A stretch of 64,000 nucleotides of DNA, taken from Spongisporangium articulatum. GTDB taxonomy: Bacteria > Actinomycetota > Actinomycetes > Actinomycetales > Kineosporiaceae. Below are positions 8,864 through 16,791 of this stretch, piece by piece (within the stretch, counting starts at the first letter, position 1; each line of letters begins with the position of its first letter). Both the position numbers and the translations under genes were made by a program. The stretch spans positions 124,001 to 188,000 of the forward strand of contig NZ_JBITLV010000002.1 in the NCBI RefSeq assembly GCF_044465595.1. The letters run 5' to 3'. The notes under the pieces are model-generated. The model was not told where the DNA came from and searched no databases. It saw nothing but the letters and a program-made list of their open reading frames with translations.

Positions 8864-9207
8864 CCGACCAGCGCCTCGGCGGCTCGCTCACGGGCGAGAA
8901 GCTGCCGATCCGCATGCTGCACGACCGCGTGCTGGCCGAGTTGGACGCCGACGCCGAACGGCGCTCGGCCGCCGGGATCGTCATCCCGGCCACCGCCTCC
9001 GTGGGGCGCCGGCTGGTCTGGTCGGCCGTCGTGGCCACTGGTTCCAACGTGCGCCAGGTGCAGCCCGGGGACCGGGTCCTGCACGACCCGGAGGACCTGG
9101 CCGAGGTCGAGATCCAGGGTGCGGCCTACGTGCTGCTGCGTGAGCGGGACATCCACGCCGTCGCGGCGCCCCGGGTCGAGGACGGCGGCACCGGGCTCTA
9201 CCTCTAG
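8860..9207 (+). CDS. GroES-like (Cpn10-fold) protein
   Basis: A 115-residue protein that aligns with the Cpn10 fold: IRMLHDRVLAEL at the N-terminus, a mobile-loop-like segment ending in AAGIVIPATA, then GSNVRQVQPGDRVLHDP and a final ERDIHAV strand. It is more divergent than housekeeping GroES, and no groEL is adjacent, so it may be a specialised co-chaperonin or a protein using the fold otherwise. The GTG at 8860 overlaps the DUF3618 stop by four bases, which indicates translational coupling. Confidence 0.75.
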   Translation: MTDQRLGGSLTGEKLPIRMLHDRVLAELDADAERRSAAGIVIPATASVGRRLVWSAVVATGSNVRQVQPGDRVLHDPEDLAEVEIQGAAYVLLRERDIHAVAAPRVEDGGTGLYL

Positions 9208-9218
9208 CCCGCCCCGGC

Positions 9219-9321
9219 GTTGATCATGCGCAAAAGCAGCATCTAAACGTTGATCATGTGCAAACGCAGCCTGCGTTTGCGCATGATCAATGCCTGTTTC
9301 ATGCGTTCGTGCATGATCAAC
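9219..9321. repeat. four-copy intergenic palindromic repeat, REP-like or terminator
   Basis: Four copies of a ~20-bp unit, consensus TTGATCATGCGCAAACGCAG, lie at 9219-9240 (+), 9249-9270 (+), 9271-9290 (-) and 9302-9321 (-). The ++-- order allows one large nested hairpin between two convergent genes. The same unit returns as an inverted pair at 31133-31190. A bidirectional terminator fits the position; a dispersed REP-type element fits the recurrence. Confidence 0.7.
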
Positions 9322-9331
9322 GGGGAGGAGG

Positions 9332-10378
9332 TCAGGTGCGGGCGTCGAGGTGGGCCAGGAGGGTGTCGAGGTCCCACGCCGTCAGGATCCGTTCCGCCGG
9401 AACCCCGCAGGCGCTGGCCCGGGACGCTCCCGTCTGCCGCCAGTCCAGCTGACCGGGGGCGTGCGCGTCGGTGTCGATCGAGAACAGGCAACCCGCCGAG
9501 AGGGCTTGCGTGACAAGCCTTCTCGGCGGGTCGAGCCGTTCCGGACGACTGTTGATCTCGACCGCCACCCCGCTGCTCGCGCACGCCTCGAACACGGCCG
9601 CCGCGTCGAACTCCGACTCCGGTCGGCCCTGCGGGTTGCGCCCCGCCCGCGGCTTCACCATCCGGCCGGTGCAGTGCCCGAGAACGTCGACCAGCGGGTT
9701 CTGCACGGCGGTCACCATCCGCCGGGTCATGGCCTTGGGCGGCATGGCCAGCTTCGAGTGCACGCTGGCCACCACCACGTCGAGCTCGGCCAGCAGCTCC
9801 GGGTCCTGGTCGAGCGAGCCGTCGTCCAGGATGTCCACCTCGATGCCGGTCAGCACCCGGAACGGCGCCAACCGCTCGTTGATCACCCGGACGACGTCGA
9901 GCTGCTTGCGCAGCCGGGCGGCGGTCAGGCCGTTCGCCACCTTCAGGCGCGGTGAGTGGTCGGTCAGGGCGATGTACTCGCGGCCCAGTTCCCTTGCGGT
10001 CCAGGCCATCTCGACCGGCGGTGAACCGCCGTCCGACCAGTCCGAGTGGGTGTGCAGGTCACCCTTCAACTCGGCCAGCAGGGCGGTGGCGGCGTCGTCC
10101 AGCGGGACGTCGGCGAACGAGACGTCGTCGGCCTCCAGCTTGCGCAGGTACTCGGGTTCCTCACCGGCGACGGACGCCGCGATCACCCCGGCGGTCGAGT
10201 CGCCGACCCCGCTCAGCTCCTTCAGCGTGCCGGCCTCGACCCGACCCGCGATCTCGACGGGGTCGAGGGCGATGACCGCCGCGGCCGCCGTCCGGAACGC
10301 CTTGACCTTGTACGTGGAGGCGTTCGCCCGTTCCAGCAGGAACGCGATGCGGCGCAGGTCGGCCGCCGGCTCCCTCAC
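9332..10378 (-). CDS. PHP-domain phosphoesterase with PolX-type HhH N-terminus
   Basis: A 348-residue protein. Residues ~1-90 look like the helix-hairpin-helix 8-kDa region of family X polymerases (TLKELSGVGDSTAGVI). Residues ~105-345 are a PHP metallo-phosphoesterase domain with its metal ligands: DLHTHSDWSDG, ALTDHS, VASVHS, LGHCTGR and a final DTDAH. The polymerase palm normally found between these parts in bacterial PolX is missing. The GTG at 10378 overlaps the acetamidase stop by four bases and is the preferred start. The longer open frame upstream is antisense to other genes. A role in DNA end processing or as a stand-alone phosphatase is inferred. Confidence 0.85.
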   Translation of the reverse strand: MREPAADLRRIAFLLERANASTYKVKAFRTAAAAVIALDPVEIAGRVEAGTLKELSGVGDSTAGVIAASVAGEEPEYLRKLEADDVSFADVPLDDAATALLAELKGDLHTHSDWSDGGSPPVEMAWTARELGREYIALTDHSPRLKVANGLTAARLRKQLDVVRVINERLAPFRVLTGIEVDILDDGSLDQDPELLAELDVVVASVHSKLAMPPKAMTRRMVTAVQNPLVDVLGHCTGRMVKPRAGRNPQGRPESEFDAAAVFEACASSGVAVEINSRPERLDPPRRLVTQALSAGCLFSIDTDAHAPGQLDWRQTGASRASACGVPAERILTAWDLDTLLAHLDART

Positions 10379-11415
10379 GCCGCACGCTCCCGCGTCCATT
10401 GATGGGCGCGGCCCCGTAACGTCTCGTGCACGCCGCCGTAGGCGGCCGCCGGGGCCAGCGCGCCCAGCAACGACTTCCGCACCCCGGCGAGCATCGTGTA
10501 GTTCGTGTCGACCACATTGGCGACCGGAGCCGTCGCGACCTGCGACAGCAGCTGGTAGGCGTCGAGCTCGTCCAGGCCGGTCAGCCCGGCCACCCAGCCG
10601 ACCAGCTCCCGCTGGGCGATGCGGAAGGCGTCCTCCAGCGGTTTCGTCGAGCCCGTGGTGAACAGCTCGTCGTCCGTCTCCAGGCGCGGCCAGACCGGCC
10701 CCGGTGAGGTGACGAGGTCGACCAGCAGTACGACGTCCATCGGGCACTCGATGCCCGTCCCGCAGGTCTCGCCCTCGCCCTGCCGGGCGTGGCCGTCGCC
10801 GAAGGCCAGCAGTGCGCCGGGTACGTTCACGCGGAAGTAGGCGGTGGTGCCCACGCGCAGGGTGGGGGTGTCGAGGTTCCCGCCCCATTCGCCGGGGGTG
10901 AGCGATGAGCGGGCCTCGCCGTTCGGTGGGGCGACGCCCATCGTGCCCAGCATCGGGTCGAGCGGGAGGTCGACGTGGGCGCCGGAGCCGGCGACGAACC
11001 GGGTCGTCCAGGCGTCGAGGTCGAACTCGTAGATCCAGACGCGTTCCGGCAGAGGCGGGTTCAGTGTGGGGGTGAAGTAGGAACCGGTCAGGGCGCCGAA
11101 GTGCGGGAACGTGGTGCTCACCCCCTGGCCGCGCGGTCGCAGGTGCACGACGTGCACGGCAAGGGTGTCGCCGACCTGCGCGCCCTCGACGTGGAACGGG
11201 CCGGTGAGGGGGTTGGAGACCCGGTCGGGCGGCAGGCGGCTGGGTAGGTCGTCGGGCGAGCGGATCAGCCCGCCGAAGCAGTCGACCGTGCGGGTCCGGA
11301 GCACGGTGCCCGGCGTGATGGTGGCGACCGGCCCGACCCCGCCGAACGTTCCCGGCAGGCCGCGCGCCCCGTCGCGTTCGTCGGGGGCCCACGTGCAGAC
11401 CGGCAGTGTGCTCAC
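10375..11415 (-). CDS. acetamidase/formamidase family protein
   Basis: A 346-residue cytosolic protein of the FmdA/AmdA family, which hydrolyses short amides to ammonia and the acid. Recognisable parts are the N-terminal beta-rich section with the pattern GPFHVEGAQVGDTLAV, then GDGHARQGEGE and the central RLETDDELFTTG. GTG start at 11415. It lies immediately upstream of the PHP gene with a four-base overlap and is divergent from the crotonase at 11450, sharing a 34-bp intergenic space. The true substrate is not deducible. Confidence 0.83.
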   Translation of the reverse strand: MSTLPVCTWAPDERDGARGLPGTFGGVGPVATITPGTVLRTRTVDCFGGLIRSPDDLPSRLPPDRVSNPLTGPFHVEGAQVGDTLAVHVVHLRPRGQGVSTTFPHFGALTGSYFTPTLNPPLPERVWIYEFDLDAWTTRFVAGSGAHVDLPLDPMLGTMGVAPPNGEARSSLTPGEWGGNLDTPTLRVGTTAYFRVNVPGALLAFGDGHARQGEGETCGTGIECPMDVVLLVDLVTSPGPVWPRLETDDELFTTGSTKPLEDAFRIAQRELVGWVAGLTGLDELDAYQLLSQVATAPVANVVDTNYTMLAGVRKSLLGALAPAAAYGGVHETLRGRAHQWTRERAA

Positions 11416-11449
11416 ACCGGCCAGTCTGCCGCACCCCTACGATGCTCGC

Positions 11450-12313
11450 GTGAGCGACGAACGCGCGTGGGAGCCGTACGAGCTGTCCGATGAGAAGCTC
11501 GTCGCGATGGCCGTCGACCGGTCGGGCGCGGTCGCCCGGGTCACGCTGCTCGGGCCGGGCAAGGGCAACGCGATGGGGCCGGACTTCTGGCGCGAGCTGC
11601 CGGTGGTCTTCAAGGCCCTGGACGGTGACGAGTCGGTGCGCGCCGTCGTGCTGGCCGCCTCGGGCGACAACTTCAGCTACGGGCTCGACCTGCCCGCGAT
11701 GGCCGGCCAGATCGGGCCGATCCTCGCCGAGGACCAGGGCCTGGCCCGACCCCGCACGAAGCTGCTGGACTGGATCAAGGAGCTGCAGGCCTCGGTGACC
11801 GCCGTGGCCGACTGCCGCAAGCCCGTCGCGGCCGCCGTGCAGGGCTGGTGCATCGGCGGCGGCGTCGACCTCATCGCGGCCTGCGACGTCCGGTACGCCG
11901 GCGCCGACGCACAGTTCAGCGTGCGCGAGGTGCGGGTCGGGATGGTCGCCGACATCGGCAGCCTGCAGCGGCTGCCCGCCATCATCGGGGCCGGGCACGT
12001 CCGTGAGCTGGCGCTCACGGGCAAGGACATCACCGCGGCCCGGGCGGCCGAGATCGGTCTCGTCAACGAGGTTCTGGACGACGGGAGCGCGGCGCTGGGG
12101 GCCGCGCTCGACTTCGCCGACGCCGTCGCGGCCAACCCGCCCCTCGTCGTCCAGGGCATCAAGCAGGTGCTGGACGCCGTCGACGGTCCGACCGTCGCCG
12201 AGGGTCTGCGGTACGTGGCCACGTGGAACGCGGCGTTCCTGCCCTCGATGGACCTCGGCGAGGCCATGGCCGCGTTCATGCAGCGCCGCCCGCCGGACTT
12301 CACCGGCCGCTAA
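11450..12313 (+). CDS. delta(3,5)-delta(2,4)-dienoyl-CoA isomerase-like crotonase
   Basis: A 287-residue crotonase. The oxyanion-hole segments SYGLDL and CIGGGVDL are present. Asp140, Glu160 and Asp168 fall with exactly the spacing (20 and 8) of the catalytic Asp176, Glu196 and Asp204 of rat ECH1, within the matching contexts GGGVD, VREV and VADIG. This supports isomerisation of dienoyl-CoA in beta-oxidation of unsaturated fatty acids. Start GTG 11450. A second crotonase with enoyl-CoA isomerase features follows 30 bp downstream, so the two probably cooperate. Confidence 0.85.
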   Translation: MSDERAWEPYELSDEKLVAMAVDRSGAVARVTLLGPGKGNAMGPDFWRELPVVFKALDGDESVRAVVLAASGDNFSYGLDLPAMAGQIGPILAEDQGLARPRTKLLDWIKELQASVTAVADCRKPVAAAVQGWCIGGGVDLIAACDVRYAGADAQFSVREVRVGMVADIGSLQRLPAIIGAGHVRELALTGKDITAARAAEIGLVNEVLDDGSAALGAALDFADAVAANPPLVVQGIKQVLDAVDGPTVAEGLRYVATWNAAFLPSMDLGEAMAAFMQRRPPDFTGR

Positions 12314-12343
12314 CCCCTCCGCACCCACTCGAAAGGCACTGAC

Positions 12344-13000
12344 ATGCCCAAGCTCTCGCGTACCGACGACGTGTTCGTGCTGGACATCGGCGATACCGAG
12401 AACCGCTTCCACCCCGACTGGGTGGCCGAGGTGAACGCCGCGCTCGACGAGGTCGAGGCCGCTGACGGCCCCAAGGCGCTCGTGACGTCGGCGACCGGCA
12501 AGTTCTGGTCCAACGGCCTCGACCTGGACTGGGTGATGGCCAACGGGGACCGGTTCATGGAGTACGCCGCGCTGGTGCAGAAGCTGCTGGCCCGCTACCT
12601 GGAACTGCCCGTGCCGACCGTGGCCGCCGTCCAGGGCCATGCGTTCGCCGCCGGCGCGATGCTGACGCTGGCCCACGACCTGCGGGTGATGCGCGCCGAC
12701 CGGGGCTTCTGGTGCCTGCCGGAGGTCGACATCCACATCCCGTTCACGGAGGGGATGTCGTCGCTCATCGCGGCCCGGCTGACGCCGCAGACCGCGCACG
12801 TGGCGATGACCACGGGGCAGCGGTTCGGCGGGCAGGACGCGGTGAAGGCGGGCATCGTCGACCGGGCGGTGGGCGAGGACGACGTGCTGCTCGTGGCCGT
12901 CGAGCTGGCCGCGTCGCTGGCCCCCAAGGCGGGGGAGACCCTCGGCACGATCAAGTCCCGGCTCTACGCGCCGACGCTGACGGCTCTGCGCTCGCTCTGA
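12344..13000 (+). CDS. delta(3)-delta(2)-enoyl-CoA isomerase-like crotonase
   Basis: A 218-residue crotonase, shorter than average. The region GHAFAAGAMLTLAHDLRVM followed by LPEVDI resembles eukaryote-type delta3,delta2-enoyl-CoA isomerases, with Glu127 in the place of the single catalytic acid. It would shift a 3-double bond to the 2-position during degradation of unsaturated acyl chains, next to the dienoyl isomerase upstream. The ATG follows CGAAAGGCACTGAC. It could instead be a hydratase, though the second hydratase glutamate is not evident. Confidence 0.8.
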   Translation: MPKLSRTDDVFVLDIGDTENRFHPDWVAEVNAALDEVEAADGPKALVTSATGKFWSNGLDLDWVMANGDRFMEYAALVQKLLARYLELPVPTVAAVQGHAFAAGAMLTLAHDLRVMRADRGFWCLPEVDIHIPFTEGMSSLIAARLTPQTAHVAMTTGQRFGGQDAVKAGIVDRAVGEDDVLLVAVELAASLAPKAGETLGTIKSRLYAPTLTALRSL

Positions 13001-13183
13001 CCCTCCGTTCCCACCGGCCCCGACCGGCGGGCGCCCGCTCGGCGGTTCATCGCACGCTCAGACGTTTCCTAAGCTTGCGCGAAGAGTGCCCCGCGCTGCC
13101 CCAACCGCCGTGATCACCCTGTTAGCGTCTGGCGGGCCGGTCGCCGCGCGGCCGGTGACCGTCGACCTTGGAGCCCGCAGGCG

Positions 13184-14176
13184 ATGCCCGACACGATCAC
13201 GCCCGTCCCGACGCGCGAAGACCTGCGCCGGCGCCCCCGGGAACGGTCCGGACGGCGGGGGCGCGTCGTCGCGTCGATCCTCGCCGCCCTGGTGGTGATC
13301 GGGGTGGTCGCCGTCCTGGCCCGGTCTGTCCTCGCGCCGGACCTGCTGTCCAGCACCGACCAGTCCCTGCTGCGCCCGGCGACCACCCCGTCCCCGAGCG
13401 CCGGCGCCCGGGCCGGGACCGTCGTCCAGGCCGGCACCGGGGCCGCGGGCACGCCGGCCGACCTCGGCACGGTGAAGGGGAAGTACACCCTGCGCGGCCC
13501 CTCGTCGGCTCCGAAGGGGTCGTGGGCGGCCTTCGCGCTGACCGGCCCCAAGAAGATGCTCAAGTACGACCTGACGGCGCCGTTCCGCTACACCATCGAC
13601 ACGACGAAGTTCCCCAACGGCACCTACACGCTGAGCGTCATGGTGGTGACCGAGGGAAGTGAGGCCACCACCGCCAGCCGCACCCTGACCATCAAGAACC
13701 CGTCGAAGTCCTCGACGGACCAGGACACGAAGACCGGCTCCGGGTCGGGTGGTTCGTCGTCGGGTGGCGGCACCACGACGTCCGGCGGCTCGTCGGTCGC
13801 CGCGCAGGTGGTGAGCCTGACCAACAAGGAGCGGGCCAAGGCAGGCTGCGGCGCGCTCAGCACCAACGCCAAGCTGACGTCGGTCGCCCAGGCCCACAGC
13901 GTGGACATGGCGAAGAACAACTACTTCGACCACAACAGCCAGAACGGGGACACCCCGTTCGACCGGATGAAGGCCGCGGGCTACAGCTACCGGACGGCCG
14001 CCGAGAACATCGCCAAGGGCCAGCGCACCGCCGCCGACGTGATGGACGCCTGGATGAACAGCGAAGGGCACAGGGCCAACATCCTGAACTGCGGGCTGAC
14101 CCAGATCGGCGTGGGCTACACGAAGGACGCCGGCGGAACCCCCTACTGGACGCAGGACTTCGGCACCCCGATGTAG
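13184..14176 (+). CDS. membrane-anchored CAP/SCP-domain protein
   Basis: A 330-residue protein. A basic N-terminus precedes one membrane segment (residues ~27-47), followed by a beta-rich extracellular section (~80-165), a Ser/Gly/Thr linker (~180-205), and a C-terminal CAP domain (~207-330) of the YkwD type. CAP hallmarks are AQAHSVDMA, DHNSQNGDTPFDRM, AENIA and SEGHRANIL. Such proteins are exported and of uncertain biochemical role. The ATG is at 13184. The gene marks the right border of ordinary high-GC sequence before the accessory patch. Confidence 0.82.
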   Translation: MPDTITPVPTREDLRRRPRERSGRRGRVVASILAALVVIGVVAVLARSVLAPDLLSSTDQSLLRPATTPSPSAGARAGTVVQAGTGAAGTPADLGTVKGKYTLRGPSSAPKGSWAAFALTGPKKMLKYDLTAPFRYTIDTTKFPNGTYTLSVMVVTEGSEATTASRTLTIKNPSKSSTDQDTKTGSGSGGSSSGGGTTTSGGSSVAAQVVSLTNKERAKAGCGALSTNAKLTSVAQAHSVDMAKNNYFDHNSQNGDTPFDRMKAAGYSYRTAAENIAKGQRTAADVMDAWMNSEGHRANILNCGLTQIGVGYTKDAGGTPYWTQDFGTPM

Positions 14177-14240
14177 TCGGGGCCCATGCCGACTTCCCAA
14201 GATCATGCGCTTGTGAGCGGCGACCGCCTACCAACGGACG

Positions 14241-14375
14241 TCAGGCGTTGTACGCCAACAGCAGAGCCACTCCTGCAAGGGCTAGTACAGCCACGACCAA
14301 GACGAGGCGGTCGGTGCGGCTCGATGAGTCGAGCGTTCGCTCTAGCAGCTTCAGTAGCAGGTGAAATAGACGCAC
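14241..14375 (-). CDS. putative 44-residue single-pass membrane peptide
   Basis: A small open frame starting at GTG 14375, preceded on the minus strand by AAGGGGAAG at good distance. It codes MRLFHLLLKLLERTLDSSSR, then a hydrophobic stretch (LVLVVAVLALAGVALLLAY) and ends NA. An amphipathic N-terminal helix plus one membrane segment gives it the look of a small membrane effector or holin/toxin-like peptide. No homologue is recognised. It lies at the edge of the lower-GC patch, divergent from the TIR gene. Codon bias is weaker than in its neighbours, so it could be chance. Confidence 0.42.
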   Translation of the reverse strand: MRLFHLLLKLLERTLDSSSRTDRLVLVVAVLALAGVALLLAYNA

Positions 14376-14402
14376 CGCTTCCCCTTTGACGTGGCCCCAT
14401 GG

Positions 14403-14495
14403 ATGGACACGGCGCCAGCCTGAGGCGACCGCCGACGCGCCATTAGCTTGTCATGGTGGACACCTCAGTGTCCACTTGGCCAGAAGTGTGTCCAT
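14403..14495. promoter_or_regulatory. operator-like array of GGACAC half-sites upstream of TIR gene
   Basis: Four matching half-sites are arranged symmetrically: ATGGACAC (14403-14410), GTGGACAC (14456-14463), GTGTCCAC (14468-14475) and GTGTCCAT (14488-14495). The inner two form a perfect inverted repeat with a 4-bp spacer. The array sits between the small minus-strand ORF and the TIR gene, so it could control both divergent transcripts. Confidence 0.5.
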
Positions 14496-14647
14496 CCGTT
14501 ATCCTTCCGGCACGGGGTGCTCTGGCTTGTGGAAGCTGGGGTGTCAGAGTTGATCGGCTAGGCTGGATTTGCGCGACACATATCGGCATGCGTTGCCGAA
14601 GGGTGTTGCATGCTGAGCTGCGCTTCTTATTAGGAGGTCGACGCACG

Positions 14648-16168
14648 TTGGTAGCGTCCGACGATCTGCAACGAGAACTTAAGGCGTTGGCTCCTGGCAG
14701 AGGGCTCGGGTCTCGAGATTTGAGTACTCGCGTGGGTCCGACCCTCCGCGAGCTAGCCGGTGTCGATCGAGCAGATGAAACCGGGATAGCCAGAAAGAAG
14801 CTTGAGAAGTTTCTGAAACAGTATATAAATGACTTGAGCGAGCATAATCGGAATGCGATCAACATCGCTCTTGGGATCGGTACTGGATCTCGCACCGAGA
14901 CCTTATCTGAGCGAATTTCTCGGATGTCTCAGGATGCGAACAAGTCTACGCGGACGTCTCGACGGCGCATTGACATAGCCTTCAATGAACTTGCGAAATC
15001 GATTGCCAGAGTCTCGGCCTCATCCTTAGGGTCGGACGAGAGGCGTAGATCAGAGGTAGGAAGCCTTCCCGAGGCTCCTATTGTGGCTTTCCTTAGCTAC
15101 TCCCGGGGTGACGACGAACAATTCCGCTTTGTTGACCCACTTATTAATGGACTGAAAGCTTTTGTGCATATTAAGTCCGGGCGAACGATTGACATCTTTG
15201 TCGATCGGGAGTCGATCGGCTGGGGGGAGGACTGGCAGCAGGCGATTAGCCGAAGCGTTGATGCTGCGACTGTGTTTCTTCCCATTGTCACTGCCAATTA
15301 TCTTCGTCGACCTCATTGTCGCGAAGAATTCCTTGACTTTATAGCCAAGGCGCAGGTTATGGGTGTAACGGAGCTGCTTCTGCCAATTGTTCCATTTAGC
15401 TCTGCTGTCATCTCTGTTGATAGCCAAGATGAGATTGCCGCCCATACGGCGAAGACGCAGTATCACCTGCTGGAATCAGCGATCTTGAAAGGTTACCACT
15501 CTCCAGAGTGGATGACGGAGATGTCGGGATTGGCGGATGATTTGCTCACTGCGGTAGCTCAGGCGGAAGTGCGGTTGGCAAGCGCTACGAAGACGGATAT
15601 CGAGGAGACTGCACTTGGCCTAGCGGGGCGTGAAGTTAGCGCAGCGGAAGACGGTCAGGCATTCGTTGAATTGACTAGCGCCCTGAATCAGAACATTGAA
15701 GCTATGGCTGAGCATGCCACTCGGGTTGGTCCTCACTTTGAAGATCTAGCCGAGGCTGCAAACTCGCTGGCTGCTCCGAGCAACCCGACCCCGGCGCAGG
15801 CGCAGATGTGGGCAACTAATGTGGCGCGGCAACTTACAGGGCCATCCAAGAGTATTGAAGCGGACGGGATCGCAATGTATAAGGCTGCTATGGAGGCCAC
15901 GCGGAATCTAGAGGCCCTTAGAACTCTCGCGCAGGAATATGCAGATACAGAGTTTGGCCCGGGCATTAGTGAAGGAGTTGGCGGGCTGCTGGATCAGCTC
16001 GAAAACTTGACTGAAGTCGAATCAAGTATGAATGAGCTGCTAACAAGCATGCGACAACTGGAAGCTTTTTCTATGCCGGTTCGTAAGGCTGTTGCCCCAC
16101 TTCGGCGGGGGGTTACTGCTGTTCGCGACACGATCCGGCTGACGGCAGGCTGGGATTCATTGCGGTGA
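14648..16168 (+). CDS. TIR-domain protein with N- and C-terminal helical regions
   Basis: A protein of about 506 residues from TTG 14648, which has AGGAGG ten bases upstream. An ATG at 14453 would extend it by 65 residues but runs through the operator palindrome. Residues ~1-130 form a helical region containing RELKALAPGRGL and RVGPTLRELAG. Residues ~142-270 are a TIR domain: VAFLSYSRGDD, IDIFVDRESI, and the CREE motif with Glu227 in the position of the NADase catalytic glutamate. The C-terminal 230 residues are helical. TIR proteins of this kind often consume NAD+ in phage defence, which is inference here. GC content is visibly lower than in flanking genes, indicating acquisition. Confidence 0.75.
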   Translation: MVASDDLQRELKALAPGRGLGSRDLSTRVGPTLRELAGVDRADETGIARKKLEKFLKQYINDLSEHNRNAINIALGIGTGSRTETLSERISRMSQDANKSTRTSRRRIDIAFNELAKSIARVSASSLGSDERRRSEVGSLPEAPIVAFLSYSRGDDEQFRFVDPLINGLKAFVHIKSGRTIDIFVDRESIGWGEDWQQAISRSVDAATVFLPIVTANYLRRPHCREEFLDFIAKAQVMGVTELLLPIVPFSSAVISVDSQDEIAAHTAKTQYHLLESAILKGYHSPEWMTEMSGLADDLLTAVAQAEVRLASATKTDIEETALGLAGREVSAAEDGQAFVELTSALNQNIEAMAEHATRVGPHFEDLAEAANSLAAPSNPTPAQAQMWATNVARQLTGPSKSIEADGIAMYKAAMEATRNLEALRTLAQEYADTEFGPGISEGVGGLLDQLENLTEVESSMNELLTSMRQLEAFSMPVRKAVAPLRRGVTAVRDTIRLTAGWDSLR

Positions 16169-16416
16169 CCCGAGTCAGAGCTGGTTCGTCCAGAGGCGGC
16201 GTGTTCGCCATGCGGTGACGACCTTTGTCTGAGACATGGCTATGCATGCTGGCGCTGTTCGCAGGATCTGGCGTCCGCCATGTGAGCACCGCAAGACGAA
16301 CCCTCTAGCTGAGTTCATGAGACCAAATGTGGGTCGGGCGTGGTCATTGGCGACAATCGATGATCGTTTCGACAGGTGAAACGATAGTGATAGGCCCGCC
16401 GCCGAGGCGAAGCACG
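16169..16416. other. gap between TIR gene and DUF5615 gene
   Basis: About 250 bp of lower-GC sequence between two convergent genes. A minus-strand frame of 81 codons (16175-16420, TTG start) is open, but it lacks a ribosome binding site, codon bias and recognisable features. The only structure seen is the inverted repeat at 16363-16385. Confidence 0.4.
16363..16385. terminator. inverted repeat between convergent genes
   Basis: ATCGTTTC and GAAACGAT form perfect 8-bp arms around a 7-nt loop. It lies 32 bp beyond the DUF5615 stop and about 195 bp beyond the TIR stop. There is no T-tract on either side. A bidirectional terminator is the simplest reading. Confidence 0.45.
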
Positions 16417-16791
16417 TCAATTTCGTCCGGACATGGGTAGTTGGCGTATTCGAATGCGGTCATCGGTGATCACTATGAACGAGCCAGCTTCCAGCGCTTC
16501 CTCAATATCGTCGAGGTGTGCGACTAGCACCGAGACAATCCTTTTCGCGGTTCGATCTGAGCGTCTGAAGAGGACGACACTCGGGACCGAGTCACCTGAG
16601 CGAGCCAGGATCTCGCCGAAGTCGGTGTCGGCGGAGAGGAGTATGCGCTGTTGCTGGGCGGCTTTGGCCATCACCTGCTCGTCATGCTGGCCTGCGAGTC
16701 CGACGTCTAACGCATGGACAGCGTCGTGCCCTTCGGTGTTCAGGAGGCCGGCCAGCAGGACCGACAGACATTCGTCGACCAGGAACCTCAT
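16417..16791 (-). CDS. DUF5615 PIN-like toxin
   Basis: A 124-residue protein of the DUF5615 (Mut7-C/PIN-like) family. Acidic residues typical of the PIN nuclease site appear as FLVDECLS near the N-terminus and SADTDFGEI near residue 55. The C-terminal half is helical. Members are the predicted RNase toxins of DUF433/DUF5615 pairs. The ATG overlaps the stop of the upstream DUF433 gene by four bases, the usual antitoxin-first arrangement. The target RNA is unknown. Confidence 0.85.
   Translation of the reverse strand: MRFLVDECLSVLLAGLLNTEGHDAVHALDVGLAGQHDEQVMAKAAQQQRILLSADTDFGEILARSGDSVPSVVLFRRSDRTAKRIVSVLVAHLDDIEEALEAGSFIVITDDRIRIRQLPMSGRN

Noticed and set aside
9332..12799. Single 1155-codon minus-strand open frame
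   Set aside because: Only its last 348 codons code for the PHP protein. The rest is antisense to the acetamidase-side sequence and the crotonase genes and has no family features.
16175..16420. 81-codon minus-strand frame after the DUF5615 gene
   Set aside because: TTG start inside the previous stop, no ribosome binding site, no codon bias, and it contains the inverted repeat at 16363-16385.
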